Shown: piece by piece, positions 56,501-63,942 of the stretch
Layout of the letters: each line of letters begins with the position of its first letter
Position numbering within the stretch: the stretch's first letter is position 1
Assembly: GCF_900109195.1 (NCBI RefSeq)
Contig: NZ_FNZG01000002.1
Location: forward strand, 192,126 to 256,125
Reading direction: 5' to 3'
DNA from: Pseudooceanicola nitratireducens
GTDB lineage: Bacteria > Pseudomonadota > Alphaproteobacteria > Rhodobacterales > Rhodobacteraceae
DNA length: 64,000 nucleotides
Program-made: the position numbers and the translations under genes
Notes under the pieces: generated by a model
What the model was told of the DNA's origin: nothing
What the model saw: only the letters and a program-made list of their open reading frames with translations
The model's database searches: none

Positions 56501-58067
56501 CAAGGGCGTGACGCTGATTTCTCCGCCGCCGCACCACGACATCTACTCGATCGAGGATCTGGCCCAGCTGATCTACGACCTGAAGCAGATCAACCCGACC
56601 GTGAAGGTCACCGTGAAGCTGGTGGCGTCCTCGGGCGTCGGCACGATCGCGGCGGGTGTGGCCAAGGCCAAGGCCGACATCATCCTGATCTCGGGTCACA
56701 ACGGTGGCACGGGGGCCTCCCCGGGCACGTCGATCAAGTTCGCCGGTCTGCCCTGGGAAATGGGCCTGACCGAGGCGCACCAGGTGCTGGCGATGAACAA
56801 CCTGCGCGGCCGCGTCACGCTGCGGACCGACGGTGGCCTGCGCACGGGGCGTGACATCGTCATGGCCGCGATGATGGGGGCCGAGGAATACGGCATCGGC
56901 ACCGCCGCGCTGATCGCCATGGGCTGTATCATGGTGCGTCAGTGCCAGTCGAACACCTGCCCGGTCGGCGTCTGTACCCAGGATCCGGCGCTGCGCGCCA
57001 AGTTCACCGGGACGGCGGACAAGGTGGTGAACCTGATCACCTTCTACGCCCAGGAAGTGCGCGAAATCCTCGCCTCGATCGGGGCGCGGAGCCTGGACGA
57101 GGTCATCGGCCGCGCCGACCTGCTCAGCCAGGTTTCCCGTGGTGCGGATCACCTGGATGATCTGGACCTCAACCCGCTGCTGATCACCGTCGATGGCGCG
57201 AAGGACATCGTCTACAACCGTGACAAGGACCGCAACGTGGTGCCGGACACGCTGGACGTTGAAATCGTGCGCGATGCGGCCCGGTTCCTGAAGGACGGCG
57301 AAAAGATGCAGCTGTCCTACGCGGTGCAGAACACGCATCGTTCGGTCGGCACGCGGACTTCGTCGCACATCGTGCAGAACTTCGGCATGCGCAACGCGCT
57401 GCAGCCCGACCACCTGACGGTGAAACTGTCCGGTTCGGCCGGTCAGTCGCTGGGTGCCTTCGCGGCCCCGGGTCTGAAGATCGAAGTGATGGGCGAGGCC
57501 AACGACTATGTCGGCAAGGGTCTGTCGGGGGGCACGGTCGTCGTGCGCCAGCCGATGGAAAGCCCGCTGACGGCGGCCGACAACACGATCATCGGCAACA
57601 CCGTGCTTTATGGTGCGACCGACGGCTATCTTTTTGCCTCGGGTCGGGCGGGCGAACGTTTCGCCGTCCGAAACTCGGGTGCGAAGGTGGTGATCGAGGG
57701 CTGCGGATCCAACGGCTGTGAATACATGACCGGCGGCGTCGCGGTGATCCTGGGATCCATCGGGCCGAACTTCGGTGCGGGTATGACGGGCGGCATGGCC
57801 TATCTCTACGATCCGCAGGGCGAAGCCGCGCCGCTGATGAACATGGAGACGCTGGTGACCTGCCCGGTCACGGTCGACCATTGGCACGATCAGCTGAAAG
57901 GCCTGATCGAACGTCACGCCGAGGAAACCGGAAGCCGCAAGGCCGCCGACATCCTGCAGAACTGGGACCTTGAGAAGGACAACTTCCTTCAGGTTTGCCC
58001 GAAGGAGATGCTGGTCCATATCCCGTATCCCCTGACGATCGAGGAAAAGGCGATGCCGGCCGAGTGA
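53529..58067 (+). CDS. gltB: Glutamate synthase (NADPH) large subunit
   Basis: Makes two glutamates from glutamine and 2-oxoglutarate. The 1512-residue enzyme carries a 33-residue propeptide before the nucleophilic Cys34 (EEHSSCGVGLV), an amidotransferase domain, FMN-binding sequence (ISGHNGGTGASPGTSIKFAG), the [3Fe-4S] cysteines in CIMVRQCQSNTCPVGVC, and a C-terminal GXGXG beta-helix (VKLSGSAGQSLGAF, GATDGYLFASGRAGERF). Length and domain order are normal. A terminator follows. Confidence 0.97.
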   Translation: MTKYDADWVRAEEAKRKWMAENGMYSETEEHSSCGVGLVVSIDGKKSRKVVEAGIKALKAIWHRGAVDADGKTGDGAGIHVQIPAPFFYDQIKRTGHEPRMNELVAVGQVFLPRTDFGAQEVCRTIVETEVLRMGYYIYGWRHVPVEIECLGEKANATRPEIEQILISNSKGVDEETFERELYVIRRRIEKAAAAAHVEGLYIASLSCRSIIYKGMMLAEQVAVFYPDLQDERFESAFAVYHQRYSTNTFPQWWLAQPFRMLAHNGEINTIRGNTNWMKSHEIRMASGTFGDLAEDIKPIIPSGSSDSAALDAVFEVLVRAGRSAPMAKTMLVPESWSKQALELPQAWRDMYSYCNGVMEPWDGPAALAMTDGRWVCGGLDRNGLRPMRYVVTGDGLLIAGSEAGMVPTNEGTVREKGALGPGQMIAVDMAEGKLYHDVEIKDKLAASQPFGEWVGKITDLEEELSKVEEKPLFSGEELRKRQIASGMTIEDIEQILVPMAEDAKEPLASMGDDTPSAVLSNKYRNLSHFFRQNFSQVTNPPIDSLREYRVMSLKTRFGNLKNVLDESSAQTEIFVLDSPFVANAQFEELKTHFNAGLSEIDCTFPVDGGPDALRQALNRIRAEAEEAVRSGGGHIILTDQHQNAEKVSMPMILATSAVHSWLTQKGLRTFCSLGVRSAECLDPHYFAVLIGCGATIVNAYLAEDTLADRINRGLLDMSLNDAVAAYREAIDQGLLKIMSKMGISVVSSYRGGLNFEAVGLSRAMCAEFFPGMTSRISGIGVSGIQKKIAAVHNRGWLSGQDVLPIGGFYKSRKSGETHAWEAQTMHMMQTACNRASYEIWKQYSARMQANPPIHLRDLLAIKPLGNAIPLEEVESITSIRKRFVTPGMSLGALSPEAHKLLNVAMNRIGAKSDSGEGGEDPAHFVPEPNGDNPSAKIKQVASGRFGVTAEYLNQCEELEIKVAQGAKPGEGGQLPGMKVTDLIARLRHSTKGVTLISPPPHHDIYSIEDLAQLIYDLKQINPTVKVTVKLVASSGVGTIAAGVAKAKADIILISGHNGGTGASPGTSIKFAGLPWEMGLTEAHQVLAMNNLRGRVTLRTDGGLRTGRDIVMAAMMGAEEYGIGTAALIAMGCIMVRQCQSNTCPVGVCTQDPALRAKFTGTADKVVNLITFYAQEVREILASIGARSLDEVIGRADLLSQVSRGADHLDDLDLNPLLITVDGAKDIVYNRDKDRNVVPDTLDVEIVRDAARFLKDGEKMQLSYAVQNTHRSVGTRTSSHIVQNFGMRNALQPDHLTVKLSGSAGQSLGAFAAPGLKIEVMGEANDYVGKGLSGGTVVVRQPMESPLTAADNTIIGNTVLYGATDGYLFASGRAGERFAVRNSGAKVVIEGCGSNGCEYMTGGVAVILGSIGPNFGAGMTGGMAYLYDPQGEAAPLMNMETLVTCPVTVDHWHDQLKGLIERHAEETGSRKAADILQNWDLEKDNFLQVCPKEMLVHIPYPLTIEEKAMPAE

Positions 58068-58081
58068 TCGGCGCATCCCGA

Positions 58082-58109
58082 CAAAAGCCCCGCTTCGGCG
58101 GGGCTTTTG
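58082..58109 (+). terminator. gltB terminator
   Basis: Stem CAAAAGCCCCGC / GCGGGGCTTTTG around a TTCG loop, just after the gltB stop. Confidence 0.85.
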
Positions 58110-58176
58110 CTTTGTGGGTCACGGTCGGATTTAAATGGCTCCGGGTAAAGTGGGGCCAAAGGGACTCAGGAACCGG

Positions 58177-58620
58177 ATGCGGGTGCATTATCGCCACGGG
58201 ACTGCGGATCGCCGGCTGCTGAAAGGGGCCAGCATCGGGCTGGGCACCGTGCTGGCCGTTGCGCTGGTGATCTGGCCGCCGGTTGAAATCTGGCGGCATG
58301 TGCTGGCCTGGGTGCTGGCGGCTACGGCGGTGCTGGGCGGCTTGCTGTCCCTGCTGATGCGCCCGCGACGGCATCTGCTGATCACCGACGGGGCCGTGAT
58401 CCTGCATCCCGACGGGCCGCGCCGCGTTGTGCCCCTGATGCAGATCCACCATGTCGAGGTCATCGGATCCGCCGCGCGTCCCGGGCCGGGGCAGGGTGTG
58501 GTGATCCAGCTGCGCAATGGCGAAAGGATCGACATTTCGCACCTGATCGGGCGGCGCGCCCGCCTGGCCCCGCTGTTCGAACATCTGGGCGTGCGGGTGC
58601 AGCGGGTGCTGGGATCATGA
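58177..58620 (+). CDS. Small membrane protein with PH-like domain
   Basis: A 147-residue protein. Two hydrophobic helices (GASIGLGTVLAVALVIWPPV and VLAWVLAATAVLGGLLSLLM) are followed by a short soluble domain with a PH-like alternation (HLLITDGAVILHPDGPRRVVPLMQIHHVEVIG and GERIDISHL), resembling the YdbT/YdbS PH family in layout. I start at ATG 58177 (AGGA site). Function unknown. It precedes mtgA on the same strand. Confidence 0.62.
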   Translation: MRVHYRHGTADRRLLKGASIGLGTVLAVALVIWPPVEIWRHVLAWVLAATAVLGGLLSLLMRPRRHLLITDGAVILHPDGPRRVVPLMQIHHVEVIGSAARPGPGQGVVIQLRNGERIDISHLIGRRARLAPLFEHLGVRVQRVLGS

Positions 58621-58679
58621 TCCTGCCGAGGCGTTGAAAACCCATTAACTTGGGGCCGAGTTTCGCGTAGATTGGCGCA

Positions 58680-59432
58680 ATGGCAAAACGGGCACGGTCA
58701 AACCGGACAAGCAAGCGGGGAAAACCGCAGCGCCGGGGCAAGGACAAGGCAGGGAAACTTCGGCTGGGGGCGATTGTCCGCCGCTGGTTCCTGCGCGCAG
58801 TGCTGCTGTTCATCGGGATCGTGGGGCTGGGCACGGGGACCTATGCCCTGCTGAACCCGCCGACCGGTCTTTACATGAAAACCGAAGAGCTGCGCCTTGG
58901 CTCGATCGACCACGAATGGGTCGATTTCGAGGGCATCGCGCCCGTCATGGCGCGGTCGGTCGTGGCGGCCGAGGATGCCAATTTCTGCGCCCACTGGGGC
59001 TTTGACATGGCGGCGATCCGGTCGGCCATCGACGCGGGCGGCAACCGCGGGGCCTCGACCCTGACGCAGCAGACGGTGAAGAACGTCTATCTCTGGCACG
59101 GGCGGAACTGGACGCGAAAGGCGCTTGAGGCGGTGCTGACCCCGGTGGTGGAAACCGTCTGGTCCAAGCGCCGCATCCTCGAGGTCTATCTGAACATGGC
59201 CGAGTTCGACGAAGGCGTCTTTGGCGTCGACGCGGCGGCACATCACTATTTCGGCATCGGTCCCGACCAGCTTTCGGCGCGGCAGGCGGCGCTTCTGGCG
59301 GCGATCCTGCCTTCGCCCAAGCAGCGTTCGGCCAGCAAGCCTTCGGATTTCGTGCGCAAGCGCGCCACGGCGATCATGGACGGGGCGGCAACGATCCGTG
59401 CAGACGGGCGGGCGGCCTGCTTCGAGGATTGA
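58680..59432 (+). CDS. mtgA: Monofunctional peptidoglycan transglycosylase
   Basis: Polymerises lipid II. The 250-residue GT51 enzyme has a basic N-terminus, one membrane helix (AVLLFIGIVGLGTGTYALL), the catalytic motif AAEDANFCAHWGFD, the donor motif RGASTLTQQTVKNVYL, and KRRILEVYLNMAEFDEGVFG. No transpeptidase domain is present, as expected for MtgA. Confidence 0.92.
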   Translation: MAKRARSNRTSKRGKPQRRGKDKAGKLRLGAIVRRWFLRAVLLFIGIVGLGTGTYALLNPPTGLYMKTEELRLGSIDHEWVDFEGIAPVMARSVVAAEDANFCAHWGFDMAAIRSAIDAGGNRGASTLTQQTVKNVYLWHGRNWTRKALEAVLTPVVETVWSKRRILEVYLNMAEFDEGVFGVDAAAHHYFGIGPDQLSARQAALLAAILPSPKQRSASKPSDFVRKRATAIMDGAATIRADGRAACFED

Positions 59433-59483
59433 AATTTCCCTGACGAACAGGCACAGACGTGTGACCCAATGAAGTGCCGGACC

Positions 59484-60149
59484 ATGCCCACGCTGTATCA
59501 CGTTCCCCTGTCCCCGTTCTGTCGCAAGGTGCGCCTGTCGCTGGCTGAAAAGCGCGTCGAATGCGAGCTGGTCGAGGTGAAGTACTGGGAAAAGGAACCG
59601 GAATTCCTGCGCCGCAACCCGGCGGGCAAGGTCCCGGTGCTGAAGATCGACGGCAAGCTTCTGGCCGAGAGTTCAGCCATCTGCGAGTGGATCGAAGAGG
59701 TCTATCCCGAGCCGTCGCTGATGCCCGAGACCCCGGACGAACGGGCCGAGGTGCGCCGCCTGGTGCAATGGTTCGACGACAAGTTCCACAAGGAGGTCAC
59801 GGCGAACCTTCTGTACGAACGGGTCAACAAGAAGCTGATGAAATCGGGCTATCCCGAAAGCAAGAACATCAAGGCCGGTGCGCAGAAGATCAAGTTCCAC
59901 CTGGACTACATGGCCTGGCTGCTGGACCACCGGCGCTGGCTGGCGGGCAACCGCATGACCCTGGCCGATTTCGCGGCAGCGGCGCATCTGTCGTCCTTGG
60001 ACTACATCTCGGACGTGGACTGGAACCGGTCGGAGAACGTCAAGGACTGGTACGCGAAGATCAAGTCGCGCCCGGCCTTCCGGTCGATCCTGGCCGACGT
60101 GGTGCCGGGTTTCCCGCCGCCGGCGCATTATGCCGATCTGGATTTCTGA
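59484..60149 (+). CDS. Glutathione S-transferase family protein
   Basis: A 221-residue GST. The N-terminal thioredoxin-fold domain has LYHVPLSPFCRKVRLSLAEK (a SPFC active-site region), NPAGKVPVLKIDG and ESSAICEWIEEVYP; the helical C-terminal domain has LAGNRMTLADFAAAAHLSSLDYI. The start at 59484 is preferred over an ATG five codons upstream. It lies upstream of queG and a repeat. Confidence 0.87.
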   Translation: MPTLYHVPLSPFCRKVRLSLAEKRVECELVEVKYWEKEPEFLRRNPAGKVPVLKIDGKLLAESSAICEWIEEVYPEPSLMPETPDERAEVRRLVQWFDDKFHKEVTANLLYERVNKKLMKSGYPESKNIKAGAQKIKFHLDYMAWLLDHRRWLAGNRMTLADFAAAAHLSSLDYISDVDWNRSENVKDWYAKIKSRPAFRSILADVVPGFPPPAHYADLDF

Positions 60150-60192
60150 AGTCTTTGGGGACGCTGGTCTGGCTGGTGCCAGGGATGGCTGT

Positions 60193-60328
60193 CCCGTCAC
60201 GCCGGAGGCTTGCCACGTAGCAGTGGGCGAGGGGGCGCTGCCCCGTCACGCCAGAGGCGTGCCGCAAGAAAAGGGCGAGGGGGCGCTGCCCCCTCGCGCT
60301 CCCCCGGGATATTTCTGGCAAGAGGATG
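60193..60328 (+). repeat. Tandem 49-bp repeat plus dispersed hairpin repeat, copy B
   Basis: Two imperfect 49-bp copies begin CCCGTCACGCC (60193 and 60242) and both end in GCGAGGGGGCGCTG. The second runs into a perfect 10-bp stem GCGAGGGGGC/GCCCCCTCGC with a GCT loop (60275-60297), then CCCGGGATATTTCTGGC and AAGAGGATG, matching copy A at 24829-24879. It lies directly upstream of queG. Confidence 0.75.
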
Positions 60329-60344
60329 TCAGGGGGGTGGGGTC

Positions 60345-61370
60345 TTGAAAGAGGCTTTGGTTTCCCGGGCCCTTGAAGAGGGGTTTTCGCTGTGCCGGGT
60401 GTGCCGGCCAGGGGATATTCCGCATGCGGCCGACAGGCTGCATGCCTTTCTGGAGGCCGGGTATCACGGGCAGATGGGATGGATGGCCGAGCGGACGGCC
60501 TGGCGCGGCGATCCAGCCGCCCTGTGGCCCGAGGCCCGGTCGGTCATCATGTTGGCCGAGAATTACACCCCCGATTGCGACCCGATGGAGGTCGTGGGCC
60601 AGCCCGAGTCTGCGGCGATTTCCGTCTATGCCCGCAACCGAGACTACCACGATGTGGTGAAGAAACGGTTGAAGCGGGTGGCGCGCTGGCTGCTTGAGGC
60701 CGCCAAAGAGGGCGAGGTGAAGGTCTTTGTCGACACCGCCCCGGTGATGGAGAAACCCCTGGGCCAGGCGGCGGGGCTGGGCTGGCAGGGCAAGCACACC
60801 AACCTGGTCAGCCGCGATCTGGGCAGCTGGTTCTTCCTGGGGGCGATTTTTACCACGCTGGAGCTGGAGCCGGACGCGGCCGAGGTGGATCACTGCGGAT
60901 CCTGCCGACGCTGCCTGACCGCCTGTCCGACGGATGCTTTTCCCGCGCCCTATCGGCTGGATGCGCGGCGCTGCATTTCCTATCTGACTATCGAACATGC
61001 CGGGCCGGTGGACGAGGCGCTGCGGCCGATGCTGGGCAACCGGATCTACGGCTGCGACGATTGCCTGGCGGCCTGCCCCTGGAACAAGTTCGCGGCAGAG
61101 GCGGCGGAGGTGAAGTACCACGCCCGGCCTGACCTTGTCGCCCCCGATCTGGAAGAGCTTGCCGGTCTGGACGACGCGGGGTTTCGCGCGCTGTTTTCCG
61201 GGTCACCGATCAAGCGGATCGGGCGCGGGCGGTTCGTGCGCAACGTGCTTTACGCCATCGGCAACAGCGGGGCGGGGCGGTTCCGCCCGGTGACGCGCGC
61301 GCTCTGCGCGGACGCGGATCCGGTGGTGGCCGACGCGGCGCAATGGGCGCTGGAGCGGCTGCCGGAGTAG
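60345..61370 (+). CDS. queG: Epoxyqueuosine reductase
   Basis: Last step of queuosine tRNA modification; uses cobalamin and two [4Fe-4S] clusters. The 341-residue protein has [34 protein letters not shown], and ferredoxin-like clusters [16 protein letters not shown] and [19 protein letters not shown] start at 60345 fits the AGGGGGG upstream; no in-frame ATG/GTG has a better position. A terminator follows. Confidence 0.92.
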   Translation: MKEALVSRALEEGFSLCRVCRPGDIPHAADRLHAFLEAGYHGQMGWMAERTAWRGDPAALWPEARSVIMLAENYTPDCDPMEVVGQPESAAISVYARNRDYHDVVKKRLKRVARWLLEAAKEGEVKVFVDTAPVMEKPLGQAAGLGWQGKHTNLVSRDLGSWFFLGAIFTTLELEPDAAEVDHCGSCRRCLTACPTDAFPAPYRLDARRCISYLTIEHAGPVDEALRPMLGNRIYGCDDCLAACPWNKFAAEAAEVKYHARPDLVAPDLEELAGLDDAGFRALFSGSPIKRIGRGRFVRNVLYAIGNSGAGRFRPVTRALCADADPVVADAAQWALERLPE

Positions 61371-61401
61371 ACCTCCCGACACCCGACGGATGCGCATGGA
61401 A

Positions 61402-61430
61402 AAACCCCGGAGCGGTAAGCTCCGGGGTTT
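61402..61430. terminator. Bidirectional terminator
   Basis: Stem AAACCCCGGAGC / GCTCCGGGGTTT with a five-base loop, between queG and the convergent 170-residue secreted protein gene. Confidence 0.75.
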
Positions 61431-61473
61431 GGTGTCAGGTCCCGCGGGGGGACCCGAATACCCTAATCGTGGA

Positions 61474-61986
61474 TTAGTTCACGACAACGGTCAGGCCACC
61501 ATCCGCGCGGGTGTAGGCTGCGACCACGTCGCTTTCCGAGTAACCTTCGGCTTCCAGCGAGGATTTCACTGCAGTGTTTGCCAGGATCGCGGCGCGCATT
61601 TCCTGTGCGTCTTCGTCAGCCCAGGGCGACACGCCTTCCACTTCGCTCATCGTCCAGATGTACATGCGGCTGTCAGCGGACATGCCTTCGATGTCGGTGG
61701 CTTCGGCCAGGCGGCTGTCTGCCAGCGAGGCGGGAACACCGGTCGAGTCGACTTCGGTCGTCACTTCGTCACCGGTTTCGGCCAGGTTGGTCGTTTCGGC
61801 GGACTCGGAAATCATTTTCTCTTCGGTGAAGGTTTCGACTTTTTTCAGCTCACCGGATTCCACGGCGCGGCTGTCTTCCATCGACGCGGGGACATCAGTA
61901 ACCTTTGCGTCCTGGGCCATCACGGCGCCAGCGGACACGGAAGCCAGAATTGCACTCATGCCAATCAGTTTTTTCGTCATACGCAT
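61474..61986 (-). CDS. Secreted protein with repeated VPAS-SR motif (170 residues)
   Basis: Not recognised. CAGGAG lies eight bases before the ATG. A signal peptide (MRMTKKLIGMSAILASVSAGAVMAQ, cut near AQDA) is followed by an acidic Glu/Ser/Thr-rich protein. It contains two copies of a motif: VPASMEDSRAVESGELKKV with VETF, and VPASLADSRLAEATDIEG. The neighbouring gene at 62218-62514 has two copies of the same motif. The C-terminal 60 residues (MYIWTMSEVEGVSPWADED...) are distinct and have no obvious domain. Likely periplasmic or outer-surface. Confidence 0.75.
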   Translation of the reverse strand: MRMTKKLIGMSAILASVSAGAVMAQDAKVTDVPASMEDSRAVESGELKKVETFTEEKMISESAETTNLAETGDEVTTEVDSTGVPASLADSRLAEATDIEGMSADSRMYIWTMSEVEGVSPWADEDAQEMRAAILANTAVKSSLEAEGYSESDVVAAYTRADGGLTVVVN

Positions 61987-62076
61987 TGTTGAACTCCTGT
62001 TCTGTCTTGCGGCTGGCGCGGTGTGCGCCGCCTGTCATTGGGGGGACAACACGACGAAATCGCTGATGGTTCCGGG

Positions 62077-62106
62077 AAAAGATTCATCGAAATGGATGGA
62101 TCTTTT
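62077..62106. terminator. Terminator of the 98-residue secreted gene
   Basis: A 12-bp stem AAAAGATTCATC / GATGGATCTTTT with one T-G wobble and a GAAATG loop. It is T-rich on both sides, downstream of the gene ending at 62218 on the minus strand. A separate CGCGGGGC/GCCCCGCG hairpin lies at about 62150-62169 with no T-run. Confidence 0.7.
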
Positions 62107-62217
62107 TGGTGGGTTTGGGCGTTACGGGACCCTTTTGTACACATTTTTCGCGGGGCCTGAGCCCCGCGACAGGACGCCGATCAAACGGCGCTAGGATCCT
62201 TCCCTTGCGGGCAGGGA

Positions 62218-62514
62218 TCAGTTTTCCAGCAGGCGGGTGTTGGCCAGCGACGCGGGCACATTGCCGTCGAGCGAAGAGGTGACCTGAACCGTCTGGCCGT
62301 CGACCAGGTCGTTCACGACCGAGGAGGTCAGCGATTTCGCCGGGGCGATGTGATCGCTGAAGGTGTTCACGGATGCGATTTCACCGGATTGCACCAGGCG
62401 GCTGGAGGTCAGCGACGAAGGCAGGGTGTCTTCCGGGTAGGGCAGGGCGAAGACCGAGGTGGCCGAGATGGCGAGGACAGTTGCTGCGCCGGCGATTTTC
62501 GAGAATTTGGACAT
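62218..62514 (-). CDS. Secreted protein with repeated VPAS-SR motif (98 residues)
   Basis: Not recognised. AAAGGA precedes the ATG. The signal peptide (MSKFSKIAGAATVLAISATS, ending VFA) leads into a 75-residue mature protein with two motif copies, LPSSLTSSRLVQSGEIASV with VNTF, and at the very end VPASLANTRLLEN. These match the two copies in the 170-residue neighbour. A perfect 8-bp hairpin (TCGAAGGC/GCCTTCGA, 62536-62564) lies in the leader. The pair are probably diverged paralogues. Confidence 0.75.
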   Translation of the reverse strand: MSKFSKIAGAATVLAISATSVFALPYPEDTLPSSLTSSRLVQSGEIASVNTFSDHIAPAKSLTSSVVNDLVDGQTVQVTSSLDGNVPASLANTRLLEN

Positions 62515-62535
62515 GTGTCTTTCCTTTGGTTCGTA

Positions 62536-62564
62536 TCGAAGGCGGCGGGGATCGCTGCCTTCGA
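62536..62564 (-). promoter_or_regulatory. 5' leader hairpin
   Basis: TCGAAGGC/GCCTTCGA separated by 13 bases, 22 bases before the start of the 98-residue secreted gene. It may control translation or RNA stability. Confidence 0.4.
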
Positions 62565-62675
62565 CGGCCAAAATATGCACCGCGCCGGCGGCCGGAAGGG
62601 GGGCGTCTGTAACGGATTTTTGAAGGCCATGTGACAGGCCCCGCGGGCCCAATAAATGAATGGATATTTGATACC

Positions 62676-62691
62676 TGTGCAATCCTGCACA
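62676..62691. promoter_or_regulatory. Candidate operator upstream of msrB
   Basis: TGTGCA-ATCC-TGCACA, a perfect 6-bp inverted repeat, 32 bases before the msrB start and in the region shared with the divergent secreted gene. Confidence 0.4.
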
Positions 62692-62723
62692 TATATTGGC
62701 TGAGAAATTGACGGAGACATCTC

Positions 62724-63170
62724 ATGGCTCAATACCTACGCGATCCCGATGCCCTGGCGCGGCTCACGCCCGAGCAGCATTGGGTCACCCAGGAAAATGG
62801 CACGGAACGGCCCGGAACCGGTGCCCTGTTGAACGAAAAGCGTCCCGGCATCTTCGTGGACATCGTGTCCGGAGAGCCGCTGTTTGCCTCGTCCGACAAG
62901 TACGAAAGCGGCTGTGGCTGGCCCAGTTTCACCAAGCCGATCGAACCTGCGCATGTGACCGAGCTGCGCGATACGACTCATGGCATGATCCGGACCGAGG
63001 TGCGGTCGACCCATGGTGACAGCCACCTGGGGCATGTCTTCCCGGACGGGCCGCTGGATCGGGGCGGGCTGCGCTATTGCATCAACTCGGCCTCGTTGCG
63101 GTTCGTGCCGAGGGACGAGATGGAGGCTGAAGGTTACGGGGCCTATCTGGATCAGGTGGAGGACGTATGA
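62724..63170 (+). CDS. msrB: Methionine-R-sulfoxide reductase
   Basis: Repairs R-methionine sulfoxide. The 148-residue enzyme has [11 protein letters not shown] (resolving Cys), [16 protein letters not shown] and the catalytic [11 protein letters not shown]. The two CxxC zinc pairs of many MsrB proteins are absent (the first position reads [11 protein letters not shown]), so this is the zinc-less form. It overlaps msrA by four bases (ATGA). Confidence 0.94.
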   Translation: MAQYLRDPDALARLTPEQHWVTQENGTERPGTGALLNEKRPGIFVDIVSGEPLFASSDKYESGCGWPSFTKPIEPAHVTELRDTTHGMIRTEVRSTHGDSHLGHVFPDGPLDRGGLRYCINSASLRFVPRDEMEAEGYGAYLDQVEDV

Positions 63171-63673
63171 TGGCTGAGGAACGTGCCGTTCTGGCGGGCG
63201 GGTGTTTCTGGGGGATGCAGGATCTGATCCGCAAGCGCCCCGGGGTACTGCGCACGCGCGTGGGCTATACCGGGGGCGACGTGCCCAATGCGACCTATCG
63301 CGATCATGGGACACATGCCGAGGGGATCGAGGTCATCTTCGATCCGGCGCGGATCAGCTATCGTCAGCTGCTGGAGCTGTTCTTCCAGATCCACGATCCG
63401 ACAACCCTGAACCGGCAGGGCAATGACATCGGTCTGTCTTATCGTTCGGCGATCTACTACGTCGATGCGGATCAGAAGGCCGTGGCGGAAGAGACGATTG
63501 CCGATGTGAATGCCTCGGGTCTTTGGCCCGGCGTGGTGGTGACCGAGGTGGAGCCGGTTGGCGATTTCTGGGAAGCCGAGCCGGAGCACCAAGATTACCT
63601 AGAGCGGATTCCGAACGGTTATACCTGCCACTTCCCGCGCCCTGACTGGGTTTTGCCGAAGCGGGCGGGGTAG
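63167..63673 (+). CDS. msrA: Methionine-S-sulfoxide reductase
   Basis: Repairs S-methionine sulfoxide. The 168-residue enzyme has the catalytic [26 protein letters not shown], and the H-x-x-H region [10 protein letters not shown] plus [18 protein letters not shown]. The ATG overlaps the msrB stop, so both enzymes are made from one transcript. A terminator follows. Confidence 0.95.
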   Translation: MMAEERAVLAGGCFWGMQDLIRKRPGVLRTRVGYTGGDVPNATYRDHGTHAEGIEVIFDPARISYRQLLELFFQIHDPTTLNRQGNDIGLSYRSAIYYVDADQKAVAEETIADVNASGLWPGVVVTEVEPVGDFWEAEPEHQDYLERIPNGYTCHFPRPDWVLPKRAG

Positions 63674-63736
63674 GTACCTGGGGCTTGTCAGGGTTGGACG
63701 GGGTCTGTTCCGGCGTTGGGTCGTGAGGTGTTGGAG

Positions 63737-63773
63737 CCGGGGGCTTGCTTGAGGCGGCCCCCGGTTTTCTTTT
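63737..63773 (+). terminator. msrBA terminator
   Basis: Stem CCGGGGGC / GCCCCCGG with a 12-base loop, then TTTTCTTTT. Confidence 0.78.
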
Positions 63774-63820
63774 GGGTCTTGGGTCTTGGGTCTTGGGTCT
63801 TGGGTCTTGGGTCTTGGGTT
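63772..63820. repeat. Heptamer tandem repeat (TTGGGTC)
   Basis: Six perfect TTGGGTC copies (63772-63813) and a seventh ending TT. The 327 bases after msrA hold this, the terminator, a CTAGGCG/CGCCTAG hairpin (63892-63922) and the hexamer array; no gene is seen. Confidence 0.9.
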
Positions 63821-63942
63821 TACGCACGTGCGCGCCGGACGCTGATTTCGGAACAGCGCGACGAGCCGGCGATTTGGCCCAACAGATTGAACTAGGCGAG
63901 CCGCGAAAGTGCTTGCGCCTAGCTCCGTTCCGTTTTCTGTCC

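Noticed and set aside
53448..58076. A 1542-residue open frame antisense to gltB
   Set aside because: It mirrors gltB over its full length, has low-complexity His/Arg/Asp/Gly-rich composition and no domain; high-GC third positions in the real gene remove stops on the opposite strand.
62150..62169. CGCGGGGC/GCCCCGCG hairpin as a second terminator
   Set aside because: The T-run lies on the entry side for both strands as needed for termination, so it does not fit an intrinsic terminator.
63354..63827. A minus-strand frame with PKTQDPR repeats
   Set aside because: The repeats are only the translation of the TTGGGTC array, read in three codon phases; the rest is antisense to msrA.
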